A stretch of 13,476 bases of DNA from JBMNOI01 sp050942995 (GTDB taxonomy: Bacteria > Chloroflexota > Anaerolineae > UBA1429), in assembly GCA_050942995.1 (NCBI GenBank), contig JBMNOI010000104.1, positions 1 to 13,476 of the forward strand, read 5' to 3'. This document shows, piece after piece, positions 1 to 7,234 of the stretch. The notes below the pieces were generated by a model, which saw only the letters and a program-made list of their open reading frames with translations, did no database searches and had not been told where the DNA came from. Position numbers and translations under genes: made by a program. Within the stretch, counting starts at the first letter, position 1, and every line of letters starts with the position of its first letter.

Positions 1-783
1 CAGGATGAGCGCCCGCCTGTGGAGGTGTTGCGCGAGCGGCTGGGGCGCGATCTGCTGCTTTCGGCGAACGCGTTACGCAATCGCCTGATGGACGATGCGC
101 TGATCATGCGTGTGGGCGAGGGGGATGAACTGTTGCGGGCCGTCGAGTCGGTCGCCCGTGATGAGGGAGACGACACGGGGCCGATGATCGAGCCGCTGGG
201 GAGCGGCACCTACAACCTGCATCTGCCGGCGCCGGAGAGGGTGCGCGCTCAGGAGGAGACCATGTTGGCTCAGGATTGGGCCGCGACGACCCGCACCCTT
301 CAACGTGCCGTACACGAGCTGGTGGGCTTGCCCACGGGAGTGGAGCAAGAGTTGCGCGCCCAGATCGCCGATTTCCGGCAGAGCATGTCGTGGCAGCAGC
401 GCGTGCGCGAGGCGTTTTTCGCCTCTCTCTCGGCTCTGCCCCCGATTCTGGGGGTGAGCTATATGCTGCTCACGGCCAATCCGGTGGTCGGCAGCGGGCT
501 GTGGATTCAGTTAGAGAGCCTTCTGGGGCTGAACGATCTGTGGGCGCTGGTGTCGATCCCGGCATCGGCGGGGCTCAGCGCCCAGGATCGGCGGCAGCTG
601 GAGGGGATGCTGGCGCCTGTGTTCAGAATGTGGCTGGAGCGCCGGGCGGCCACCATCGTCAGTCTGTATCGCGATACCGTCTGTCGTCCCGTTCTCGAGG
701 CGCTGGAGCAGATCCCTTCGCCGGAGGACTCTCGCTTTGCCGAGGTCGAACGGGCGCTGAACGCTCTGGGAGAGGCGAAATGA
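1..783 (+). CDS. Membrane-associated helical protein, probable C-terminal half of a dynamin-like GTPase (5' partial)
   Basis: The frame is open from the first base, so the gene almost certainly begins upstream. A GTG at 19 is possible but has no convincing ribosome site. The visible 260 residues are mainly charged amphipathic helices. One long hydrophobic segment (about 418-495, with FFASLSALPPILGVSYMLL) could be a membrane-insertion hairpin or paddle. Further helices with an R/E-rich tail follow. No P-loop is visible in this part. The stop overlaps the start of the next gene, which encodes a dynamin-like GTPase, so the two are probably translationally coupled partners. Bacterial dynamin-like proteins often occur as adjacent pairs, each with a GTPase head and a helical membrane stalk. 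I infer that this is the stalk of such a partner. It could instead be a non-GTPase membrane partner, which only the missing upstream sequence can settle. Confidence 0.6.
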   Translation, partial: QDERPPVEVLRERLGRDLLLSANALRNRLMDDALIMRVGEGDELLRAVESVARDEGDDTGPMIEPLGSGTYNLHLPAPERVRAQEETMLAQDWAATTRTLQRAVHELVGLPTGVEQELRAQIADFRQSMSWQQRVREAFFASLSALPPILGVSYMLLTANPVVGSGLWIQLESLLGLNDLWALVSIPASAGLSAQDRRQLEGMLAPVFRMWLERRAATIVSLYRDTVCRPVLEALEQIPSPEDSRFAEVERALNALGEAK

Positions 784-2528
784 TCGGCCAACCCGATGAG
801 ACACGGGGCGACGAACTGGCCATGCGCAGCGCCGGCCTGCTGGCCCACGTTCACGCCGAGTTGGATACGCTGGACGAGATGCTGGCGCGGCTGCCTGCCT
901 GGCGCCCCGGGCGCGCGTTGCAGGCCGAGTCGGCCTGGGTGCGCGGCAAGGTGGATGAGATGAGCGCTTCCTGGGGGCAAAAGCTGGTGGTGGCCATCGT
1001 AGGGCCGTCGGGGGCGGGCAAGTCGACGTTGTTGAACGCGCTGGCAGGGCGGGCGCTTTCGCCGGTGGGGCTGACGCGCCCCACCACCCGTGAGGTCATC
1101 CTTTATGCCGAGAGTGAAGCGGACGCCGACGGGCTGGTCGGCGCTCTGGGGCATGATCGCGTACGCGTCGAGACGGCGCGCGGCGAAGCGCTCAAACACC
1201 TTGTGTTACTGGATACACCCGACACGAACACGACGCCCGAAAATCGCAAAGCGCTGGCGCAGGTGCTTGAGCATGTGGACCTGATGCTGGCCGTGTTCCC
1301 GGCGCAGAATCCACACATGGCCGACAACATCGCCTTTCTGCGTCCGTTCGTGCAACGCCTGCCTCCCGATGCGGTGGTGCCCGTGCTGAACATGGTGGAT
1401 CGGGTGCCCCGGCGCGAACTGGTCGACGAGATCGTCCCCGAGTTTCACCGGACGGTGGCCCGCGAATGGGGGGTGAACGGGCGCGTCTACATGATCTCGG
1501 CGGGCCTGGCGACGGCCGACCCCCGGGCCGGTGCGCTTGCCCGTGCCGAGGATGAGGCTCCTTTGCACGACCTGAACGAGTATGATGCGCTACGCGCGCT
1601 GGTGTTCGACACGCTGGATCAGGCCGGACAGGTGGTGGATCGGCGACTGGCGCGGGCCGAGCATCTGCTGGCCATGCTGCGCGCCCATGCGTGTCAGGCG
1701 CTGCGTGATTCGGCCGGGTGGCGCGAGCAGGCGACTGCGGCGCTGGAGGCGCTTCGAGATCGGGCGCGCGAAGCCCTGACCCGGACGATGCTGTCACAGG
1801 GAGGCGCCGGAGGTCTGGACGTCCATGTGGCTTTTTACTCTGTATCCGGATCGCGCTGGTGGGGGCCGGTCGGATGGCTTATCGTTCTGTGGTCGTTGCT
1901 GTTGAGGGCGGGTGCCTTTATCGCCCATCTGGGGCGGCCACGCGGCGGAATACTGTCGGACTCGGCCATGCTCCCGACTCCGGATCGGGTGCGTCGCTCC
2001 TGGGGGGACGCCGTCACCCGGCTATATGCCGAGGCGTGGCCGCCTATCGCCGACGCACTGGTGCGGGCCGGATACGATCGGGCGGCGGTTACAGATGACG
2101 GCGACGTGGGCGAGATCAGCCGACCTCTCGATGCTCTGGAAGATGCGCGGGCCAGGGCCTACGATGCCCACCTTCGTCGGCTGGCCGAGCACCTGTCGAG
2201 CTGGCCGGTGCAACTGCTGCTCAACCTGCCCGTGTTCGGCATGGTCGTCTGGATCGCCTTCGAGACGGTGGGCGGCTTTTTCCGGCGGCAGTATCTGCCT
2301 TCGGACTATTTTACCCACGCGGCCATTGCCACACTCGCCGTGTGGCTGATCTGTTTCGTGATCTGGCAGGCGCTGGCCGCTGCCGCTCTGGGGCGGGGAT
2401 TGCATCGCGCCGTAGCCCGTGAAATGGCCGTGCCGGCGGCCGAGATGATGATACAGCCCCGGTATGGTGAGATGGCGGTATTGAGAACGCTTCAGGATGT
2501 CTGCTGTCTGGAGGATGATGGTGTTTGA
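780..2528 (+). CDS. Dynamin-like/YfjP-type membrane GTPase
   Basis: The 582-residue product has a GTPase head followed by a helical membrane-associated tail. The Walker A/G1 motif GPSGAGKST is at residues 75-83 and a G2-like Thr lies in the following RPTT. G3 is DTPD (145-148), where classical small GTPases have DxxG. G4 is NMVD (204-207), with Met in place of the usual Lys of NKxD. Three hydrophobic stretches near residues 365-384, 476-501 and 514-538 suggest membrane hairpins. I chose the ATG at 780 because it gives an ATGA overlap with the upstream stop and leaves a normal N-terminus before the P-loop. The frame is open much further upstream, but that part is a shadow of the previous gene. 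Members of this superfamily bind or remodel membranes on GTP hydrolysis; the role here is unknown. The downstream glycosidase start lies inside its 3' end. Confidence 0.82.
   Translation: MIGQPDETRGDELAMRSAGLLAHVHAELDTLDEMLARLPAWRPGRALQAESAWVRGKVDEMSASWGQKLVVAIVGPSGAGKSTLLNALAGRALSPVGLTRPTTREVILYAESEADADGLVGALGHDRVRVETARGEALKHLVLLDTPDTNTTPENRKALAQVLEHVDLMLAVFPAQNPHMADNIAFLRPFVQRLPPDAVVPVLNMVDRVPRRELVDEIVPEFHRTVAREWGVNGRVYMISAGLATADPRAGALARAEDEAPLHDLNEYDALRALVFDTLDQAGQVVDRRLARAEHLLAMLRAHACQALRDSAGWREQATAALEALRDRAREALTRTMLSQGGAGGLDVHVAFYSVSGSRWWGPVGWLIVLWSLLLRAGAFIAHLGRPRGGILSDSAMLPTPDRVRRSWGDAVTRLYAEAWPPIADALVRAGYDRAAVTDDGDVGEISRPLDALEDARARAYDAHLRRLAEHLSSWPVQLLLNLPVFGMVVWIAFETVGGFFRRQYLPSDYFTHAAIATLAVWLICFVIWQALAAAALGRGLHRAVAREMAVPAAEMMIQPRYGEMAVLRTLQDVCCLEDDGV
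2510..2523 (+). promoter_or_regulatory. Ribosome binding site deciding the glycosidase start
   Basis: GGAGG at 2510-2514 lies six bases before an in-frame GTG at 2521. In-frame ATGs at 2515 and 2518 are too close to it, the ATG at 2497 lies upstream of it, and the ATG at 2542 is 27 bases away. The GTG start keeps a good signal peptide and overlaps the GTPase stop by eight bases. Confidence 0.55.
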
Positions 2529-5500
2529 ATGGCGATGCCTGATGGATGCCATCGGCAAGCCGAAACATCGCATTTTCGTCATTGCAGGCATATTGCTGAT
2601 GATGTGCGCGTTGCCCGTCGGCGCAGAGCCGTCGGGGCAGGCGCCAGTCGTCTTTCGTGGGCCGGTGGCGACACCCGTCGCCGATCCACTTTGTGAGTAT
2701 AGCAGCCTCTTTTATCTCGGGCTGGGGATGCCTCTGTCGCGTCATGCAGAGATGCCGCCCGACCGCGCCAGTATCGAGCATATCGATCCGGACGATGTGG
2801 TGCTATACGACACCTTTGAAGAGGAAGGTCTGGAGGGGTGGGAGTTCAGCTCGGGCGCCGAGGTGATCTCGCCCGGTCGTGTGGACGAGGGCAGCGTCCA
2901 ACTGGCCAACGCCAATATGCATCGCATCATCGATACCGAACCCGGGCAGCATTACAAGGTGATGGCCTGGGTCAGGATCGTGCAGGATGAGGGGAATGAC
3001 TGGGGCGGCTTTCGGATCGAGGCTCAGACGCGAGATTGGGAGTCGCTGGCTCATTCGGGCTGGCTGCTGGCCGGAACGCATGATGGCGAATGGTTCAAAG
3101 CGGCCCTCTCCTTTACCGCCGTCACTCGTCAGAGCCGCATTCAGGTGGGCTATTTCGGCGGGCCCGGCCGGCAGATTGTCGCACAGGTAGATGAACTGAT
3201 CGTCTTTCGCCGGACGGGAGAGAATCGGCCGCCCGAAGTCCATGTCGCTCTGGACCCTGTGCTCATGTCGGGAGGAACGCAGCGCTACACGCTGGTGGGA
3301 GACGACCCCGATGGGGCGATCTCCCGGGTGGTGTGGGATTTCGGCGATGGGACGCGCTCCTTCAAGCGGAGCGGCGCGCGCCGCATCGTAATCCCCGGAC
3401 GCCATGTGGCGACGGTGCAGGTGGCCGATGATGACGGCCAAGTGGTGACGTACTCTATTCCCTGGGGAATGTCGGATTCGACGACTCCCGGCCTGACGAT
3501 CTCCTCTCTCCCCATGGACAGGATCGCCCACTTCGATGAGCCGCTCATCCATCTTGAAGGCACCGCCCGATCCGATGCACAGCGGGTGATGGTGAGCACC
3601 GATCGGGGGTGGGCGCAGGCGGCGTCGGGCGCGCCGCAGTGGCAGGTCGATGTGCCCCTGCAGCCCGGGCTGAACCGCATTCTGGCGCAGGCGCACTATC
3701 CGAACAACCGCATCGTCACAGAGGAGCGGCTGGTGCGATATGTCCCCGGCGGCGACCTGGCGATATCCGATGTGCGGCAGAGCGCCGACGAGGTCGAGCG
3801 TTGGGACATGATCGAGATCATCTTTGTCATAGAGAACAGCGCCGCCACTCACCCCCAGTTTCCATACGACCCCGAGCCGGCGAAGGGGCTGGAGATGTCG
3901 GACGGCATCACCGCCGAGGGGCTTTTCTCGCGGGATGGCTGGCAGACGGTGTATCGACGGCCGGCATTCCTGCGTCAGCGCTATGAGCGGCGGCCGGTCG
4001 ATGACGCAGAGTGGCTGTATCCCGAGGGCGAACCGGTGTGGACGCTGCGCTTTTCGCCGCCGGACGAGGGAGAGTGGCACTATCGCATCGAGGTGCAAGA
4101 GGCCAAAGGCAACGCGACTTCAGAGACCTATTCTTTTCGCGTGAGAGCGCCGGGCGCGAATAACCGGGGGCCGCTGCGCGTGTCGCCCACCGATTCGCGC
4201 TACTTTGAATACGCCGACGGCAGCGCCTTTTTGGGGACGGGCCACGGCACCGGCTATTCGCCGGAACGTTTTTCGTATGACGCGGCAGACCACTTTGACG
4301 CCATAGGCGAGGGGAACCAGGAGCTGCTGCGCTGGTGGATCGGGGGGATGATCTGGGGCTCGGCCTGGCAGCCGTGGAACTCGCTCACGCTGGATTTCGA
4401 CGGCTATTTGCCGCCGACGGGCCTGACGCTGGAGCGGGCCTATGGCGATGGATTGGTCTCGTTACGACTGGATGCCGAGAACCCCGTGATGTTTCAGGGG
4501 TGGGGCACAGGGCATGTGGGGCTGGTGCCGGGGCGGTCGTATCGCATTCGCGTGCGCTGGCGTACTGAGGACGTGCGCGGGCCGGCCATCCCCGGACGGC
4601 CGTATGGCGTCACGGTCAAATTCGCCGATTGGCCCGAGCCGGGAAAGACGGGCGATCTGCCGGCGGTGATCTCTCACGTCAGAGGAGACAGCCCCTGGCA
4701 CGTTGCCGAGGCCACCTTTGTGGCCCAGACCGACTTTTTACCCGGGCCGGCGATCATTCTGGAAAACACCCCCCATGGCGCCGCCTATATCGATGAGATC
4801 ATTATGCACGAGGTGTTGCCCGACGGTCGGCAGGGGCCGCAATTGTTGCGTCATCCACGGTTCAACGCACACCTCGACTTTGAGCCACGCCGCGCCGAGG
4901 GGATCGACGCGGTGCTGGCCGAGGGCCAGTCGCGGGGCATCTACTTCAAGCTGGTTATCGGCGAAAAGAACGACGATTTGCTCAATCGTCTGGCCCCCGA
5001 CGGTCTGCCCGATCGTGTCGGCGGGCACTATGCGGCGGGCGAGGGATCGCCGATCCGTGCCCTACACCGTGCTTACTGGCGGTACCTGTTCGCCCGATAT
5101 GGGGCCTATCGCTCGGTGCACTCGTGGGAGCTGGTGAATGAGGGCGACCCCAACGGGCTAGATCTGTTCGATCTGGCCGCGGATCTGGCGCGCGCTGCGG
5201 CCGCCGACGGCAACCCCCATATGGTCAGCACTTCGACCTGGGCGACGCTGGCGACGGATTCGTGGAAGAATCCCGTGAGCGAGCCGCTCTCTTATGTCGA
5301 TTTTCATGCGAGTGTGCGATACTCGGGCTGGATCGAACCCAAGGAGGAGCTGCTAAACGATTCGGCCCGCTTTTTCCTGGAATACGACCGGGAGGCGCAT
5401 GCCGCCGGATTCGGCAAGCCGGTAGTCTGGGGGGAGCAGGCCATCGACAGTACGCAGAGCCCCGACGTACAAGAGCCGTTGCTGGCCCAGGATGAGGAAG

Positions 5501-5985
5501 GTGTGTGGCTACACAAGATCGTCTGGGCGCGCTGTGCGCCGGGTGGCTCTTATCCGCTCTACTGGTATACGGAACACATTATGGAAAAGGGGTTGCACTC
5601 GATCTATGGGGCCTGGAACCGCTTTATGGCGGGCATTCCGTTGAGCAACGGCCGGTATGAGGACGCGCAGGCGACGGCGACGGATCCTCAGTTGCGTGTG
5701 GTGGGACAGAAGGATATCGCCGGCGGCCGGGCGCATCTCTGGATCGACAACAGCCGGCACACCTGGCGGGCGGTGGTAGACGGTGACGATATCCCCGTCG
5801 TCAGCGGGCAGATCGGCATCGCCATGGAAAACTCGAATCGACCCTACCGAGTGATCTGGTTCGATACGCGAAGCGGCGAGCCGACCTCTGAGGAGGTGGT
5901 ATCGGCAGACGAGCAGGGGGTGTTGATCCTGCGGGTTCATGCGCTGGAAACGGATACGGCCGTAAAGATCGAGCCGGTGGAATAG
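2521..5985 (+). CDS. Secreted multi-domain glycoside hydrolase (clan GH-A-like, DUF5060 and PKD modules)
   Basis: The product is about 1154 residues from GTG 2521 (1139 from the alternative ATG 2542). A signal peptide is clear: basic n-region GKPKHR, hydrophobic IFVIAGILLMMCALPV, likely cleavage after VGA. Modules in order are: a CBM-like beta-sandwich (about 93-230), a PKD-like domain with WDFGDGT (237-316), an Ig-like domain (322-410), a DUF5060-like domain (411-543) and a TIM-barrel-like catalytic region from about 549 to 1040. The C-terminal beta-sandwich runs from about 1053. WELVNEGDP supplies the acid/base Glu874 (codon 5140-5142) after the expected NE pair, and VVWGEQ supplies the likely nucleophile Glu972 (5434-5436). 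A second carbohydrate-binding-like sandwich (about 631-770) interrupts the barrel. It should cleave an extracellular polysaccharide, but the substrate and GH family cannot be named by eye. Clan and nucleophile assignments are inferred from motif spacing. Confidence 0.8.
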   Translation: MFEWRCLMDAIGKPKHRIFVIAGILLMMCALPVGAEPSGQAPVVFRGPVATPVADPLCEYSSLFYLGLGMPLSRHAEMPPDRASIEHIDPDDVVLYDTFEEEGLEGWEFSSGAEVISPGRVDEGSVQLANANMHRIIDTEPGQHYKVMAWVRIVQDEGNDWGGFRIEAQTRDWESLAHSGWLLAGTHDGEWFKAALSFTAVTRQSRIQVGYFGGPGRQIVAQVDELIVFRRTGENRPPEVHVALDPVLMSGGTQRYTLVGDDPDGAISRVVWDFGDGTRSFKRSGARRIVIPGRHVATVQVADDDGQVVTYSIPWGMSDSTTPGLTISSLPMDRIAHFDEPLIHLEGTARSDAQRVMVSTDRGWAQAASGAPQWQVDVPLQPGLNRILAQAHYPNNRIVTEERLVRYVPGGDLAISDVRQSADEVERWDMIEIIFVIENSAATHPQFPYDPEPAKGLEMSDGITAEGLFSRDGWQTVYRRPAFLRQRYERRPVDDAEWLYPEGEPVWTLRFSPPDEGEWHYRIEVQEAKGNATSETYSFRVRAPGANNRGPLRVSPTDSRYFEYADGSAFLGTGHGTGYSPERFSYDAADHFDAIGEGNQELLRWWIGGMIWGSAWQPWNSLTLDFDGYLPPTGLTLERAYGDGLVSLRLDAENPVMFQGWGTGHVGLVPGRSYRIRVRWRTEDVRGPAIPGRPYGVTVKFADWPEPGKTGDLPAVISHVRGDSPWHVAEATFVAQTDFLPGPAIILENTPHGAAYIDEIIMHEVLPDGRQGPQLLRHPRFNAHLDFEPRRAEGIDAVLAEGQSRGIYFKLVIGEKNDDLLNRLAPDGLPDRVGGHYAAGEGSPIRALHRAYWRYLFARYGAYRSVHSWELVNEGDPNGLDLFDLAADLARAAAADGNPHMVSTSTWATLATDSWKNPVSEPLSYVDFHASVRYSGWIEPKEELLNDSARFFLEYDREAHAAGFGKPVVWGEQAIDSTQSPDVQEPLLAQDEEGVWLHKIVWARCAPGGSYPLYWYTEHIMEKGLHSIYGAWNRFMAGIPLSNGRYEDAQATATDPQLRVVGQKDIAGGRAHLWIDNSRHTWRAVVDGDDIPVVSGQIGIAMENSNRPYRVIWFDTRSGEPTSEEVVSADEQGVLILRVHALETDTAVKIEPVE

Positions 5986-5992
5986 GCTCTCC

Positions 5993-6018
5993 GGCCGCCA
6001 TGCAGCGCGTCGGCGGCC
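5993..6018 (+). terminator. Weak hairpin between convergent genes
   Basis: GGCCGCC (5993-5999) and GGCGGCC (6012-6018) form a seven-pair GC stem with a 12-base loop, eight bases after the glycosidase stop. The following CTTGTC is only slightly T-rich. It is the only terminator-like structure I see in the 74-base gap to the convergent transporter gene. Confidence 0.35.
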
Positions 6019-6059
6019 CTTGTCGGCGTGACCAGGAGCCGCCGGATGATGCCGATGAT

Positions 6060-6938
6060 CTACTGCGTCGCCTGTGGGCGGGGTTCGCTCGTTGAAGCGG
6101 ATCGGCGACCGGTCGATGCGGTGACGATCAGCCCGCGACCGGTGATGGCCAGCACCACGAGCGCCCCGCCGACCAGCACCCAGGGACCCAGGCGTTCACC
6201 GATGAGGAACAGCACCCATATCGGATTGAGTATCGGCTCGAGGGTGGAGAACAGGATGGCCTCAAAGGCGGTGACGTGGCGGATGGCGGCGGCATACAGC
6301 ACATAAGACAGGCCGAGCTGCAACACGCCCAGCAACAACAGGCCCAGCCAGCCCTGTGCGTCGGGCAGCGGGCCCGACAGAACAAAGGGCAGGCCGATCG
6401 CAGCCGCCAGGATATTGCCCAACAGCGCCGATTCGAGAGGAGAGCCCTCCTTCTGCTTGCGCAGAAACAGTGTCATCCAGGCGATCGTCACGCCGCTGAG
6501 CAGCGCCAACAGATCCCCCACCAGCGAGGGGGAGGCCAGCCCCTCGCGGAAAAAGAGGGTCATGCCCACCAGCGAGATGCTCACGGCGATCCAGTCCAGG
6601 CGGCGCACTTTTTCGCCGAGAAACCAGGCACTGAACAGCGCCACCCAAACGGGCGCCGTGTATTGCAGAAGGATGGCGTTGGCGGCGGTGGTCATCTTGA
6701 CGGCCACCACATACAGCAGCACAGTGGCGGCATAGGCCACCGCGCCGCCGATCTGCGCCACCGAGCCGGTGAATCGGGGGCGCCGCAAAAAGATCCAGAG
6801 GGTCAGCGCCGCAATGGCGCTGCGCGCGCCGGCGAGGGCCATCGGGTTCCACCGGACCCACTTGATGAGCACTCCGCCGGTGCTCCACAGGATAGCCGCC
6901 AGGATCAGACAGGTGATGGATCTGGTGCGTTGAGACAT
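6060..6938 (-). CDS. EamA/DMT-superfamily inner-membrane transporter
   Basis: This 292-residue protein has about ten hydrophobic helices arranged as two EamA repeats (about 8-130 and 143-275). The repeats show the characteristic paired motifs: YTAPVWVALFSAWFLGEKV at the end of the first and LEPILNPIWVLFLIGERLG at the end of the second. The family exports or imports small metabolites such as amino acids or nucleotide precursors across the cytoplasmic membrane; the substrate cannot be predicted here. The frame stays open upstream to 7151, but that extension is Pro/His-rich and not membrane-like. I chose the ATG at 6938, which begins MSQRTRSITC just before helix 1 and has a GGAG four bases upstream on the minus strand. 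It converges on the glycosidase gene and diverges from the histidine kinase gene. A short basic/Ser-rich tail ends the protein. Confidence 0.9.
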   Translation of the reverse strand: MSQRTRSITCLILAAILWSTGGVLIKWVRWNPMALAGARSAIAALTLWIFLRRPRFTGSVAQIGGAVAYAATVLLYVVAVKMTTAANAILLQYTAPVWVALFSAWFLGEKVRRLDWIAVSISLVGMTLFFREGLASPSLVGDLLALLSGVTIAWMTLFLRKQKEGSPLESALLGNILAAAIGLPFVLSGPLPDAQGWLGLLLLGVLQLGLSYVLYAAAIRHVTAFEAILFSTLEPILNPIWVLFLIGERLGPWVLVGGALVVLAITGRGLIVTASTGRRSASTSEPRPQATQ

Positions 6939-7044
6939 GCCGCTCCGATGCGATGAGTGATGGATGTGCGAGGGCTTTGAGCCTTTATATCGGTGGGCGA
7001 GATGAGGGGTCGTGTGACTCGCCATATATCCGACCGCAGAAGCC

Positions 7045-7072
7045 AGTATACACATGTGCCGCGTTCTGTCAG
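7045..7072 (-). promoter_or_regulatory. Sigma70-type promoter for the DMT transporter gene
   Basis: Read on the minus strand, the -35 is CTGACA (7072-7067) and the -10 is TATACT (7050-7045), with a 16-base spacer. Each hexamer matches five of six consensus bases. The predicted start near 7038 gives a leader of about 100 bases before the ATG at 6938. Confidence 0.6.
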
Positions 7073-7119
7073 ATTCGGACGGCGCGTGGACGACGATTCC
7101 GGCCGGTGGCGCTCGTGGT

Positions 7120-7148
7120 TTGTGCGCCGGTGGGGCGAAATATATAAT
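7120..7148 (+). promoter_or_regulatory. Sigma70-type promoter for the two-component operon
   Basis: TTGTGC (7120-7125), a 17-base spacer and a perfect TATAAT (7143-7148) form a good promoter. Transcription should start near 7155, just inside the upstream in-frame ATG at 7151. That ATG would then not be in the message, which supports translation from 7232 with a leader of about 77 bases. Confidence 0.65.
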
Positions 7149-7220
7149 CAATGATCGACGATCTGCATCGTGCGCCGAACGGCGGCTACGATGAGGAACG
7201 CCTCTATGCAGTCGAGCCCT

Positions 7221-7234
7221 GGAGGCCTGTCATG
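7221..7234 (+). promoter_or_regulatory. Ribosome binding site deciding the histidine kinase start
   Basis: A perfect GGAGG (7221-7225) lies six bases before ATG 7232. The upstream in-frame ATG at 7151 has a TATAAT where a ribosome site should be. Confidence 0.75.

Noticed and set aside
2542..2544. ATG as the glycosidase start
   Set aside because: It gives a neat signal peptide, but GGAGG is 27 bases away; GTG 2521 fits the ribosome site better. Kept only as an alternative.
2607..2609. Cys in the glycosidase signal region as a lipobox
   Set aside because: The context LMMC does not fit the small-residue requirement before the lipidated Cys; a normal signal peptidase site after VGA fits better.
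2803..4098. Long minus-strand open frame of 431 codons
   Set aside because: It lies wholly antisense to the glycosidase, has no recognisable domain and has the Arg/His/Pro-rich composition of a shadow frame in GC-rich DNA.
6276..6956. Plus-strand open frame over the transporter gene
   Set aside because: Gln/Arg/Gly-rich, low-complexity shadow of the clear EamA transporter on the other strand.
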